64,000 nucleotides of DNA from Cyanodermella asteris (lineage: Eukaryota > Ascomycota > Lecanoromycetes > Ostropales > Stictidaceae), in NCBI GenBank assembly GCA_900618795.1, contig UYJD01000001.1, forward strand, positions 3,376,353 to 3,440,352. The letters are read 5' to 3'. Position numbers and translations under genes: made by a program. Below, in pieces: positions 1 to 10,840 of this stretch (positions within the stretch are counted from its first letter, which is position 1; every line of letters starts with the position of its first letter). The notes beneath the pieces were generated by a model, which had not been told where the DNA came from, ran no database searches, and worked only from the letters and a program-made list of their open reading frames with translations.

Positions 1-487
1 GGGAAGGACAAGTGGAAGAAATGAAAGGATCGCCTGATTGTCTTTAAACCCATCAAGAGACCTCCAGCTGGAGCCCGCTCCCATCGTCTTGCGGACGTAT
101 TGCGCATTCGACCTTATGCACTGAATCGTGTGTCGTTGGTGCTCAGATCGCCATTTCTTGATGTCCATCACGGTCCTGGTAGAATCTGATGCACTTTTCA
201 GCTGGTCGGCATGGTGTTCCACCGAACGGCCGGACCACCCTGGTTTCAATTGTCAGCGGCCACGAGGTTGGCTGCAACGTCAAGCTGATGCGGCCATTTT
301 ATAGGTCGCATGAGGGGTCAGCTCAGCTCGATCTTGCATCGAATCTTGATATGTTTTCGCTTGGAAGGCGCTAGTCAATGCAGCGGAAAATAAATGCAAA
401 TGGCCGTCCAGCTCTCGAGATGGGTACTTCTGTTAGGACTTTCTCGTTCTTGTTCAGACATTCGGACCTCAGGCAAGTGGCAGCAAT
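1..487. other. Intergenic, upstream of the SDR gene
   Basis: No convincing gene was seen. Short open frames on both strands lack codon bias or recognisable motifs. The last 100 bases are presumably the promoter and leader of the SDR gene that starts at 488, but no clear TATA box was found. Confidence 0.4.
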
Positions 488-1527
488 ATGGAGTTTTTGA
501 AAGCTCAATTCACAAGAATACCACAAGTCGCCCCTGTCAACCTTGCGCAGAGCACGGTTCCCATCACCGGTGCAAATGCAGGCATTGGCTTTGAGACCGC
601 GAAAGAATTGCTCAAGTCCAGACCACAACGCCTGATCATTGCATGTCGGAACGAAGAGAAGGGCCACGCAGCGAAGCGGATGCTTGAGGACAGCAATATC
701 GCTGATACGAGCATCGAGGTCCGCCAGCTTGACCAAAGCAGATTCGATTCTGTCCGGTCATTTGCCCTTGGACTGAAGGACACGAAGGTGCACATTGCCG
801 TTCTGAATGCTGGTAATACTCCGAAATCTATCAGACATCAAACATTGACTGATATGAGCTTGTAGGCGTCTTTGGCTCCGAATGGGCCTCATCCTCTGAT
901 GGATACGAATTCGATTTGCAAGTCAATACCCTCGCGCCCGCTCTCCTCTCGATTCTGCTCCTTCCGAATCTCCGTCTTGCAAATCGAAGAAGCGCAGATG
1001 GATTACAACAGCCTACATTGAAGCCTCGCCTCGCAATTGTTTCCTCTGGTCTGCACGAGACGTCCAGGTTCAAAGAATCAGAAGAACCAATTGGAGGAAT
1101 CATACCAGCATTGAACGACCAGAGCCGCTATAGTCAGGCGGATCGCTATCCAACCACCAAGATCATGGGCTTGCTTTGGACCCGTGAGTTGGCCGCCCGT
1201 GTGTCAAGCGAAGACATCATTATCAATGCTCCGAACCCTGGATTCTGCAAGACGGGACTCATGAGGAACACTGCTGGATTCATGAAAGTCGTTGTGCAGA
1301 TATTCAGTGCTTTATTTGGGCGTTCTGCACAGGATGGCGCCCGGTGCATCGTTGATGCTGTCATTCAGAAGGGTGTTGAGTCCCACGGCAAGTATCTTAC
1401 GGAGTCAGATGTAAAGCCGGAGGGAGAACTGGTACCGAAGGTTAGGGACTTGAATCTGCAAAAGCGCGTGTGGAACGAGGTATTTGAACATATTCAGCGG
1501 AGCAATGTAGAGCTTCGAGAACCTTGA
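488..1527 (+). CDS. Short-chain dehydrogenase/reductase (SDR)
   Basis: Predicted cytosolic NADP(H)-dependent SDR of the retinol-dehydrogenase/WW-oxidoreductase-like group; the substrate is unknown. Two exons, 488-812 and 866-1527, are separated by a 53-bp intron (GTAATA donor, TTGACTGAT branch region, TTGTAG acceptor). Splicing restores the frame and gives NAGVFGSE followed by DGYEFDLQVNTL, as in the family; without it the frame stops at 865. The 328-aa product has the glycine-rich cofactor motif TGANAGIG near residue 28, an ACRN segment after beta-2 (Arg typical of NADP preference), NAG near 107, a VSS segment at 167-169 and the catalytic YPTTK at 203-207. The length is normal and the active site looks complete. 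The residue before TGANAGIG is Ile where Val is usual, which is a minor change. Confidence 0.88.
813..865 (+). other. Intron of the SDR gene
   Basis: GTAATA donor and TGTAG acceptor, 53 bp. Removing it joins the two open frames at a conserved NAG motif. This sets the length scale for introns in the window. Confidence 0.8.
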
Positions 1528-2058
1528 AGATCTTGCTCTTGTCAACTTCTCCAACTAGTGAATGAAGGCCTTCGAAGACGCGAAACGAAGTAATCTCACC
1601 GCCATGTGAATCCTCTTAAACCGCTGGTCAGGTTTGCGGTACGGCCGAGCCGTGAGCACCGCATGTCGACTGCAACTTCGCATATTCAACGTCTAGTCGG
1701 AATTCAATTGTGGACATCCACGAACGCTGACCTGAAACATTCCCTAGATCGAATTCGTTGAGCAAAATATCCGCTGATCAAATACTCAGAGCCATTAAGC
1801 CAGGTACAGACTAGCCTTAAGGAGCGCCACCAACTTTCGTTTGCTGCACGGTAGTTCGGCGTTCAGCGTCGACGGCAGGTGCACATGTTCACATCTTCCA
1901 GAAAGTTGCGGATATCTCAATATGGCGAGGAGCTGTGCCGCCGAGTCCACGAAATCTTCGGCTTCATATGTCGATCCGCAAGATATGACTGAGGACGTGC
2001 CTACTCGAGTTTTGTTAGCGGACAAGCTAACTCGGCCGTTTTAATTGCACCTGATAAA
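1528..2058. other. Intergenic between the SDR and a small gene
   Basis: No gene, RNA or repeat was recognised here. Confidence 0.4.
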
Positions 2059-2092
2059 ATGAAGCTCGCGATCCTCGCTTTCCGTTCTTGCC

Positions 2093-2779
2093 ATGTGCAC
2101 AGTGGCAGCGAGCGCCACCACTGCTCCATCCCAGGTCTCTTCGCTCAACAACCCTCAAACGACCGCCCTACTTCACGACCTGGCCACCAAGCTCACTACA
2201 TCGCAAAAGGCGATCAACGAATCTTCGGTCACGTTGACCAAGGACAGCACGGATGTGCAGAAGACTGTCGTGTCGCTCAAAGTTGCACCTCTATATGCTC
2301 GTAAGCATATTCCAATATCGACTTCGGGTCAGTGACGAGCTTTCATCCGCTGATAACTCTCAGAGATGAGTTGGGGTCTCGGAAACATGGCCACCAAGGC
2401 TTTTATGGCTTCCTTCTTTGGCAGCGCCAAGCGGACCGAAGGCGAGGACATCGTTGCCCGCCAGCAAGACCCGACCTCCCAGTTACAGGCTGCGATTCGC
2501 GGGGTCGAGCAGCGGGTCGTTTCGCAGCTTATATACAGCCCGATAGGGTGGACTGAGTCCAGTCTCTCCCTGGCCAAGGCGGTATCTCTCCAATGCAAGG
2601 TATAGGGGGAACTTCCGTGGTTATTATGCTAACAAAATTTGAAGGACACCCCAATTGCGCCGATCACGGGCGGCCCGCTGTTGATATTGTATATCTTCGC
2701 CTACGGTGTGCCCCATTTTGAGGGAATGTATGCAAAGCGTCCGGATTCAGGGCTTGGCCCGCGTAGCGTTGGGGTGTAG
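2093..2779 (+). CDS. Small possibly secreted protein, unknown function
   Basis: Unrecognised protein of about 192 aa built from three exons: 2093-2300, 2364-2599 and 2645-2779. Intron 1 is 63 bp (GTAAGC donor, CCGCTGATAAC branch, CTCAG acceptor). Intron 2 is 45 bp (GTATAG donor, TGCTAACA branch, GAAG acceptor). Both keep one frame and remove stops. The N-terminus is Ala/Thr/Ser-rich with helical polar segments; the C-terminal exon has a hydrophobic stretch, PLLILYIFAYGV. The start is doubtful. An ATG at 2059 opens a more signal-like MKLAILAF but in another frame, whereas the frame used here has only the ATG at 2093, giving a weak signal sequence. A one-base shift near 2065-2090 would join them, so this may be a sequence error or an early break. 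Confidence 0.55.
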
Positions 2780-3051
2780 GGAGACCGATTGCATGTTCCT
2801 CCACTAACGAAATCAAGACTCAGAGAATCACATTTTTGGGTGGATCGAAAGTCATAAGCTGCACTCTGCCTGACTTCATTGACATCCTCACTTCAGGGTC
2901 TGTTTAAAGCACACTTCGCTCAAGATGAACATGTGGTGTCGTCTGATGAGGTCGCTGTGACTATAGCTGCTGAAACGATCAGCCAGGCCGACCTAAGCTC
3001 AGCGGGAGGAAACCCGTTCATTCAGACGACGCCGGCTGATATCGCAATTCA

Positions 3052-3696
3052 TCAACGGCCCGATGGTGGATGCGGCTGAGTCTCCCAACCTCCACTCGTC
3101 GCTTGCCATGTAGTCCACCACTCTTGCTGGCTGCTGGCATCGGCATTGCCTTTCTGACCTGACACCTGAGAAAAGATCGAGCCTGCTCGTTGGCCTTGGG
3201 ACAGCCACCACTGGACCTTTTCCTGTGGTTGGTATTTCGCACCCGAGCCGGGAGACAAAGCCGTCTTGTCCACGAAGATGATATCGAATCCACCATTCAT
3301 ATTCCTCAAGCCAATAACCACGTAGATGCCTCGACCAGGCTGGTAGTTCGAAGAACCGATCTTCAGCCAGCCGGCTTCGGGCGCCGTGTTACTGGGAACA
3401 AACATGCCGTAGCCGTTGATGTCGTAGACTTGACCTTTTTCGCACGACTGCCAATTGCCTCCCAAGACCACACTCGCCCCTTCTGAAGGTGCTGTCGTCG
3501 TCCAGTTCAGGGCATAGCTTGTGTTCCATGCGACGTCGACGCTGGGTTCGATGGCCTTTGATTGCCAAATGACATTGGATACGGTCGAGTTGTCCGAGGT
3601 CGTAACCTCCTGCGCAAGTTGCCATTTCCAGCCGTCCTGTGCGATGAACCTGAAGTTCTGCATGCTCTCGTAGAGGTGAATTTGCCGGGTAGACAT
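3052..3696 (-). CDS. Unrecognised 214-aa protein, Trp-rich
   Basis: Uninterrupted reading frame starting at an ATG (3696), with no signal peptide or membrane segment. The product is rich in Trp, Asn, Gly and Ser and has beta-like alternation, for example YALNWTTT, VVLGGNWQSC, DINGYGMFVP, YQPGRGIYVVIG and EKVQWWLSQ. It ends in a polar tail with further Trp residues. This looks like a compact soluble beta-rich domain of a kind often predicted in ascomycete genomes without a named function. I assign no function. There is no intron and codon use is ordinary for the window. Confidence 0.7.
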   Translation of the reverse strand: MSTRQIHLYESMQNFRFIAQDGWKWQLAQEVTTSDNSTVSNVIWQSKAIEPSVDVAWNTSYALNWTTTAPSEGASVVLGGNWQSCEKGQVYDINGYGMFVPSNTAPEAGWLKIGSSNYQPGRGIYVVIGLRNMNGGFDIIFVDKTALSPGSGAKYQPQEKVQWWLSQGQRAGSIFSQVSGQKGNADASSQQEWWTTWQATSGGWETQPHPPSGR

Positions 3697-4238
3697 GATT
3701 GTCAGATCCTGGATTGAATAAGCGATCTCAAAAGTTTGGAAGAAAGTCGGTATTACAGTAGCAAAGATTTTCAGATCAAGTTATGAACTGCGACCGTGTC
3801 AAAATGTGGGGATTGCATATATATGCAAACGCCCATTCACTCGTTGGTACTACGTTCCCATCATGCTGTCGGCATTCGTGATCACGCTTTGGAATCCCAG
3901 CCCACTTCGAGAAGCCACAACACCAGTGCCGGGAGCGGCATGCATCGGCTTTCCTAAAAGTGCCATCGTGATGGACTCCGCCGATTCGGCAAGAATCCAG
4001 AAACGTCCGTCGCGAAAGCCATTTTCAGTTCCAGGCTCAGTGGACCATCGTTCGCGAGCGCTTGGGGCAGCTGAAGCCGGGCCAGAATCCGAGACGCCAA
4101 GTCCATATGGGGCTCTTAGCGTCGGAATCTGCTTGTGTTTGGAGACCCGTGGCTTGCCAGTTTAGCTCGTGGCTGGCGGAACAATAAGTAGGTAGCTGTC
4201 GCAGCCCGCTTTTAGGTCCATCGAGAGGGGCAAGAAGG
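3697..4238. other. Intergenic
   Basis: Upstream region of the minus-strand gene ending at 3696, followed by sequence with no supported gene. A 119-codon open frame on the plus strand (3806-4165) has no motif and no splice support. Confidence 0.35.
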
Positions 4239-4423
4239 CTCGGGGTGGGAAAAAAGACGTGGCACAGCAAAATTGCCTAGGGATAGGGCCCGCTAACTTC
4301 CACCTGGGACTCCAGCTGGGGCTGCTGCTTAGAGGGTCGCGTTAGCGGTTGCACCCACTGGGCTGACTATTTTGTCGATCCTGCAGCATTTTGCTGTGCC
4401 ATGTCCTCTTTTTCCACCCCGAG
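4239..4423. repeat. Foldback / MITE-like element with about 35-bp inverted repeats
   Basis: The left arm (4239-4273) starts CTCGGGGTGGGAAAAAAGAC and ends GTGGCACAGCAAAAT. The right arm (4388-4423) is its near-perfect inverse and ends TTCCACCCCGAG. The arms differ by a few bases and short indels. A shorter internal inverted pair is also present (CCGCTAAC near 4289 and GTTAGCGG near 4342). The length of about 185 bp, lack of coding capacity and long terminal inverted repeats fit a non-autonomous DNA element, though a clear target-site duplication was not found. Confidence 0.6.
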
Positions 4424-4939
4424 GGAGGCTATGCTGTTGAAACTGTAAACGCTCTGCCACCTACTGTTCGGCGCCGCGCAAAGACGATCTAAATGGCAAT
4501 TTGATTAATTCGATAGTGCCTGTGAAGCGATGTTGGGCAAACACCAGACTTTGGGACCTAAGTCCAAAGTTTTTGGCAGAAGTAGTACTGACGATCCGCG
4601 GCTAGCCTGGACGTGCCCTATACGACCATCTTCAGGGCCCCCTTGATTGACATGGAAAGGACGCTCTGCATTGAAAAATCAATGTGATATCGAGGATACA
4701 TATTGTTCACCATATATTGAGAGTCGTCGCGTCTGTTGTGAAGGCATGAGATCTAATTTGTAGACAGTGACGTCACTCGATCTGAAGCTCGATGTCCGAT
4801 GCGACTTCGTCTCACTCAGATCGCTGGCGAGGTACACCACGAGACTAAAGACTTTCGCGTTTCGCGTCACAGACGTGTCCATGCTCAATCTTTGACTTGC
4901 TGTGATAGCTCCAGTAATCCGCAGCGCATCCGAAAGTGA
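4424..4939. other. Intergenic, upstream of photolyase
   Basis: No gene was seen. This is the presumed promoter of the photolyase gene; no distinctive light-responsive element could be assigned by eye. Confidence 0.35.
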
Positions 4940-6924
4940 ATGCCTTCCCGTCTGAGCTTTGCTTTGCTCAGACCACTTGTACCACTGTCATTGCCACTTC
5001 GTTCTGCTCGCCATACTCGCATCTTCAGTTCTTCGCCCGCAATGCCCCGACTTGTCAAAAAGAACCCATCAAAACCAATAGATCCCGCAGAAACAGCTAC
5101 CAGCAATGGCAAACGTAAAGCCGGGAGCTCTAAAGAATTCGCCAACAAACCGCCGCCATCCCCGACGCGTAAAAGACAGCGTATCGAGGAAGCGGGTGGC
5201 GTGCCTCCGGAAGAAAAATACCATATCGTTGACCGCCGATTCTACCCCAAGCAGATGAACGATGAGCGGTGCCACAAGTACACTAATGGCGAGATTCCCA
5301 GACCCATGGACATTCTCGAACAGCTGCTACGTGAAACAGCCACGGAGCGCAAGTCCATCTCCGTCAAGGATGCGGTTGTGCATTATTTTAAGATGGATTT
5401 GCGAATGAACGACAATCGCGGTCTTCATCTTGCGAGCGAGAAGGCGAAGAGTAAAGGCGTGCCACTGATTTGCGTCTATCTGGTTTCGCCACAGGATTTC
5501 GAAGCACATCTGACAGCGCCCGCACGGCTGGACTTTATGCTTCGCAACTTACAGGTACTCAAGGACGATCTTGCCGAGTTGGATATACCACTGTATGTCG
5601 AGCTCGTACCGAAAAGGAAGAATGTCCCCGGGCGCCTGCTTGACCTGTGCGAAGAATGGGGAGCGGCTCACCTATTTGCGAATATCGAATACGAGGTCGA
5701 CGAACTGCGCCGCGAGACGAAGCTGGTGGAGCAGGGTGTCAAGCGTGCTATCGATGTCCAGGTTGTGCACGACGCATGTGTAGTTGCGCCCGGTAGCTTG
5801 CAAACCGGAGCCGGTAAGCAGTATGCGGTGTACAGCCCCTGGTATCGTGCGTGGGTCAAACATTTACACGCGAAGCCGGCAGACCTGAAGATCCATCCAG
5901 CCCCGGCAAAGAATCCCGCGTCGGCCAGAAAGTCGTTTGCCAGTCTTTTTGAATCAAAGATCCCGGATCCCTCGAAAGAAGCATCGCTGGAGTCGAAACG
6001 CTTGACTGACGAGGAAAAGGAGCGTTTCGCTCAGATATACCCTGTTGGCGAGCAAGCGGCTTCCGAAAGGTTGGAGAAGTTCATCAAGGATCGGATCGGC
6101 AAGTACTCAGAGATGAGAAACTCGCCCGCCGCCAATGCTACGGCGATGCTCAGTTGCCACTTTGCGTCTGGTACGCTGAGTGCGCGGACCGCCGTCAAGG
6201 CTGCCCTTGACGCAAATTCGAGCAAGAAACTTGATGCAGGTAATGCGGGCATCGTGGGCTGGATATCGGAAGTCGCATGGCGTGACTTTTACAAGCATGT
6301 TTTGGCACACTGGCCATATGTATGCATGAACAAGTCATTCAAGCCCGAATACACGGACATTGAATGGGAATATGACGAGGAGATCATGGACGCCTGGAAA
6401 GAAGGACGAACAGGATTCCCCATCGTTGATGCAGGAATGCGCCAGATCAAGCAGATCGCATATTGTCACAATCGTGTCCGCATGATTGTCGCCTCATTTC
6501 TGTGCAAGGATCTGCTCCAGGACTGGCGGATGGGCGAGCGCTACTTCATGCTTAATTTGATAGTGAGTTTACGATGCTTGAACGTGTCCGAAACATTGCT
6601 GACCAGATTCAGGACGGCGACTTCGCGAGTAACAATGGCGGTTGGGGCTTCTCGGCGTCGACAGGCGTGGATCCACAGCCGTATTTTCGAATCTTCAACC
6701 CGTTGCTGCAAAGCGAAAAGTTCGATCCCGAGGGGAGCTACATTCGGAAATGGGTACCCGAACTGAAGGACGTGCCAGGCAAAGCCATACACGATCCTTA
6801 TGGTAGAGGGGCCGCGAATATTGCTGCGAAGAATGGATACCCAAAGCCCATGGTGGAGCACAAAGTTCAACGCGAAAAGGCGCTGTCAATGTACAAGCGC
6901 GGTTTGGGGCGCGACACGACCTGA
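4940..6924 (+). CDS. phr1: Class I CPD photolyase, probably dual-targeted
   Basis: Deoxyribodipyrimidine photolyase, which repairs UV pyrimidine dimers using FADH- and blue light. Exons 4940-6562 and 6613-6924 are joined across a 50-bp intron (GTGAGT donor, TTGCTGACCAGATTCAG end), giving 644 aa. The photolyase alpha/beta domain begins near residue 150 (VVHYFKMDLRMNDNRGL). The FAD-binding domain includes WRDFYKHVL, FPIVDAGMRQ, HNRVRMIVASFLCKDL and, across the splice, DGDFASNNGGW, then YFRIFNP and KWVPEL. The Asn and Trp in that loop match E. coli N378 and W382, which favours a CPD photolyase over a cryptochrome. The first 35 residues are Arg/Ser/Leu-rich without acids, like a mitochondrial presequence. 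An in-frame ATG at 5042 lies just before Lys/Arg-rich segments (NGKRKAG, PTRKRQR), like nuclear signals. Confidence 0.93.
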
Positions 6925-7026
6925 AGCATGCTCGGTACCCGAGCACGACAAGGCTCAGAGTCCATCGACTTGACTTCCGTCCACTCGGAATGGGGCAAGT
7001 CAACTTTTCCTCTGGCAGAGCTCAAC

Positions 7027-9243
7027 TTATTGGAATACCATCTCTGTGCAACGAGAAGTGTCCCATTCCTCCCCGTACATGACTCCATGCACGTACGCGT
7101 CACTGATCAGAGCCCAATCCCCCGAGTCTCTCCTTACGATGTAAGGCGTTGGGCCACCTTGCAAGAGCATAACCCCATCACCTTCTTTGGCATTCGGCCC
7201 GACCAAAGCGAGGTGACCTCTCTCCGTGCGCGCCATTCGTCGACGGTTGACTGGGCTATATAGCGGAGCGTCCCATTCTTGAGTCGATCCAGGCTTCAAT
7301 ATGGGCGCATAAACAGCTGTGGGATCTACACCTTCAACATTCTTGGCCTCCCAGTAAGCTTTTGCTGCCGCTATGCCTACTTCGAGCTTACCAAAGAAAT
7401 GGTCCCAGTGCCCTTTGATGCTCTTGACGCCGTGTGGAAAGTGATCTGCTTCAAGTGTACGGAGTAGCACCTGCTCGGGCTGTTCCCCGTTCGCGTACTC
7501 TGGGAAGGAATTGTCGTGAGCAAGTTGATGCCAGCGGGCCATGGTGCTGTAGGCTTCGTACACAACGCCGTACGAGGTTCGCTCGAGCTCACCCATGTCG
7601 GCAGGTATGCGTGATTCTTCCTCATAATACCAAGAGAAAACGGCAGAATTCCACAGCGGTTGCAGGTCGCTGGAGTCGTTCCAGAGGAATGGGCTCTCCA
7701 CGCGTTTAAGTGTGTCAATCTGGAACCCACGAAGCTTCAGTTTCGTCGGCTGGTCTGGCGTCTCAAAATCGAAGTCCAAAAAGCTGCCTCCCGATGCCTG
7801 GAATGCTCTTTGGCGGTGTTGAGGCAAAGAGCCCGACGATAACAGAGGAAAGAGCAAGTTGGGCTTGAGAATGCTGTCGCTCCAGTCTACCACCCAGGAT
7901 GGCCCTTGTGAGGCTTCTCGGCTGGGATCATGATTTCGAGGTATGGCAAAACTGTGCAAAGTCTTTGTCCCCCTGATCGCGCGAAGCGTCACCTCGGCGT
8001 ACATGTCCCCAGCAGCCCTCACATAGTCTGGGTCGATACCGGTACTGACGTCCATGCGTTTCAAAATACCCTTTAGAGCAAACACCTTATCTCTTGCATC
8101 GGTAGCCTGTGTCGCTTTGAACTGCTGTAGGACTGATAGCATCCTCAACAGCTTGTCCGATTCGCTCATCCCAGGCACCGAGTGCTGAATCGCCTGCCGA
8201 GTCAATGCGATGTCGGTGAATCTCTGGATGCCCCTCTCGTTGGCGAGGACCTTTCTCGGACCGACAAGGCAGAAAGCCAGCGCGAGGTTGAACAGCGGCC
8301 ATTCAAGTTCATCTTCTCCGCAGATCACAGACACTCGTTTCGCAACCGCGATTTCTTGAACAACCCATACACGTGTCCAGTAGGCGCGGCTCATGAGCAT
8401 GATCAGAGCGCACACGCGGCGCTCTAACAGCAGCTCGATTGGGCTTGTAGCGGCCTCCTTACCTTCTAGTGCCTGAATTTCTGGGTCGTCTTGGAAGAAC
8501 ACGCTCCTGACTTGATCTGAAAGATCAATTGAGCCGCCGAGCTCAGCATCACTGGGCGGGCCTCGCGATTGCGACAGCCAGTTTCGTAAAGACTCCATGA
8601 GCGGGTCCAGCGACGACACGCTGGCAAACAACGGGTGCTTTGCATAGTCTGCGTCATCGAATATCACCCCATATTCGTCCTGATTTGGTCGAGAGGACAG
8701 CTCCGGGCCTCCAGCGGCTCCCTTCTTTTGGCGTGTCCGCCATTTGTGCAGGGCATTCGGCCCGACATCACGAAGTAGACGCCTGAATATCTCGAAACCC
8801 ACCACGCTCGCCCTATCGGATTCGCCCAACCATGAAAGGACGCGTTCGCCTCTTTCGTAGATCTGTTGCATCAAGCCGACTTGAATCGCTTTCTCGTCGT
8901 TGTCGCTTTGGTTGATGCACATGGCATCGATCCAGAGATGCCGCACGCCATCGCGCAATCTGAGCCGTTGTAGGGCGGCATGCAGGTTTGGTGGAACGCG
9001 GAAAGATTTGTCATTGACGATGATAGCAACCCCGTGTATTTGTTCCGAAGGCTTGCCCCACGTGTAGGACAGGCATTCGTACGTGATGGGGTCTTCGGGA
9101 TACGGGAGGAACGGTATTTCGATCAGTGAACCGCGGATTGGTGAGTCAGGCACGTCGGGATCGAGGGCGAACAGCCTGATACGGAAGTCCTCGTCGCCAT
9201 GGGCCTGTATATTGTCATATACAAAGGGTAGCGAGTCTGCCAT
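7027..9243 (-). CDS. HET-domain protein (heterokaryon incompatibility type) 1
   Basis: Single-exon 738-aa protein starting at the ATG at 9243. The HET domain has its hallmark blocks: YECLSYTWG at about 55-63, RHLWIDAMCINQ at 101-112, then QVGLMQQIYERGERVLSWLGE. The C-terminal region ends with SDAYVHGVMYGE, a block common at the end of long HET proteins. HET proteins act in allorecognition and programmed cell death after fusion of unlike hyphae, but most family members are uncharacterised. The frame is intact and all HET blocks are present. It is followed within the window by a second intact HET gene (25475-27700) and a decayed one (54840-55933); the three are not adjacent. No STAND or NLR partner lies nearby. 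Confidence 0.88.
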   Translation of the reverse strand: MADSLPFVYDNIQAHGDEDFRIRLFALDPDVPDSPIRGSLIEIPFLPYPEDPITYECLSYTWGKPSEQIHGVAIIVNDKSFRVPPNLHAALQRLRLRDGVRHLWIDAMCINQSDNDEKAIQVGLMQQIYERGERVLSWLGESDRASVVGFEIFRRLLRDVGPNALHKWRTRQKKGAAGGPELSSRPNQDEYGVIFDDADYAKHPLFASVSSLDPLMESLRNWLSQSRGPPSDAELGGSIDLSDQVRSVFFQDDPEIQALEGKEAATSPIELLLERRVCALIMLMSRAYWTRVWVVQEIAVAKRVSVICGEDELEWPLFNLALAFCLVGPRKVLANERGIQRFTDIALTRQAIQHSVPGMSESDKLLRMLSVLQQFKATQATDARDKVFALKGILKRMDVSTGIDPDYVRAAGDMYAEVTLRAIRGTKTLHSFAIPRNHDPSREASQGPSWVVDWSDSILKPNLLFPLLSSGSLPQHRQRAFQASGGSFLDFDFETPDQPTKLKLRGFQIDTLKRVESPFLWNDSSDLQPLWNSAVFSWYYEEESRIPADMGELERTSYGVVYEAYSTMARWHQLAHDNSFPEYANGEQPEQVLLRTLEADHFPHGVKSIKGHWDHFFGKLEVGIAAAKAYWEAKNVEGVDPTAVYAPILKPGSTQEWDAPLYSPVNRRRMARTERGHLALVGPNAKEGDGVMLLQGGPTPYIVRRDSGDWALISDAYVHGVMYGEEWDTSRCTEMVFQ

Positions 9244-10840
9244 GCCAGTCTTGTGTTTTCTAGAGGCGGTTTGTTTTCGAAGGTGGGGGGTCGGATGAAG
9301 TTTCAGGAGATTTTACGTAACCTTTGCTGCGAAATGTGACGACCCGACGCTCGCTTGATGATGGATTTGCTCGTGCAGGCAAGTGTAATGGATTGGATGA
9401 ATGATGCCATCATAATTCAGTTCTATGAAGCATTTAGCGTCAAATCCGCGGTCGATTCGAACGGTCACCGGGTACCCAGACTTGAATTGAGGTCTCGGCC
9501 AGCCCATCCTGAATCCTTCGGTGTGACACGTCGCGTGGCGTTTCAACATAGATTTTGCCGTAGCCTTGAAACCTGTCGTTGGTTGTCGCCTCCTTATTCG
9601 AACAACGCACACGGTGGGAATTCAAGCGAGTCGGTCGAACGAGCTGTTTGGCCGAAGCAGTGCCGTAATCTGACCAAACGTCGCAAGTTGGTATTGGTTG
9701 ACGAGAGCTCTCCGTCACGGACAATGATCTCCGCTTGCATTAGGACAATCACGAGCATAAGAAAGCTGGGAAGAAACCTCGACTAACATCGCAGCGATCG
9801 TATGATTGCTGCGTACCCAGCTAGAACACCTTCTCATCCCACGACGCAGGTTGATTCGTGATCGCATTCTCACATTCACCCTTTTTCCCAACCCGCCTCA
9901 TGGCAGCATTCAATTCCCTCGCCACATTCTTCAATCGTCTCCGGCAACCTTCATCTTCATCCGCAGCCTGGGCCTTCACCATCGCCAGAGCGTGAAGGCT
10001 CCCATTGACGCGGGATAAAAGGCGACTCGCTCGCCGTCTGTCCCCCTTAATCAGCAGCGCCTCTTCGTCTAAATCTGTTTATGTGACACATAGAAACTCG
10101 CACCAGAGGACGCGTTCCGTGTCAGAAAGACCGAGTCGTTCGTAGGCATGGGTGAACGTTCCTTCCGAATCGAACGGGCTTCGTCGTCTAGGAGGATCCT
10201 CGAGCTCGTGCTGGGAATCGCCCCGTGTATAGGAGATGGGCTTCAAAGACGGTGTGGTCTTCGTAGTTGAGATCGACAGTGCTCAGCCTCGTCTCGATGT
10301 GCCTGTCACTGGCGTTGAGAAGTATGGTCAAAGAGACGCGTTGGGCTTCTGGTGGGTAGCGGGGATCTGGCAGACATGTCGGCGGTTCAAGGCCACGGCA
10401 CGCAAAGGATCTCGCTCGAGAGGCTGATGGTGTGTCGGTAGCATGCTACTTACCGCTGCGTGTGACATGTTGGCAAGGCTGTAATATTCCGATTATGGAA
10501 GCGTGTTCTAGTATAGCGTGGCTGCTGTGCTGTTACGTTGACTTATGAAACAGACAGGCAAGGGAGAACACCAAGATTCATAGTCAGCATCATTGCGAAA
10601 TATCACTTTGGTAAGGAGAAGACATGCTATGCAAGGGGTAATATCTTGCTCATCTAAGCAGTTTCGAGTACTCAATCTATTCTGAAATCCAGTTCCCAAT
10701 CCCAGGGGTATCGTATCTAATCATGTCTCATCCAATCTCGTCGACAAGATCAACCATAAGAAAGAAAAAGTCTTCAATCTACCCAACGCCGTCGCAATGC
10801 ATGTTTCAGAACCCCAACCGACTTTCAAGCTTTGGTGCGT
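9244..10840. other. Intergenic, 1.6 kb
   Basis: Several short open frames occur on both strands (the longest is 143 codons, at 9355-9786), but none has a recognisable domain, convincing splice sites or composition unlike background. No tRNA B-box was recognised. Confidence 0.35.

Noticed and set aside
9355-9786. 143-codon frame in the 9.3-10.8 kb gap
   Set aside because: No domain, and the opposite strand is open too; looks like background.
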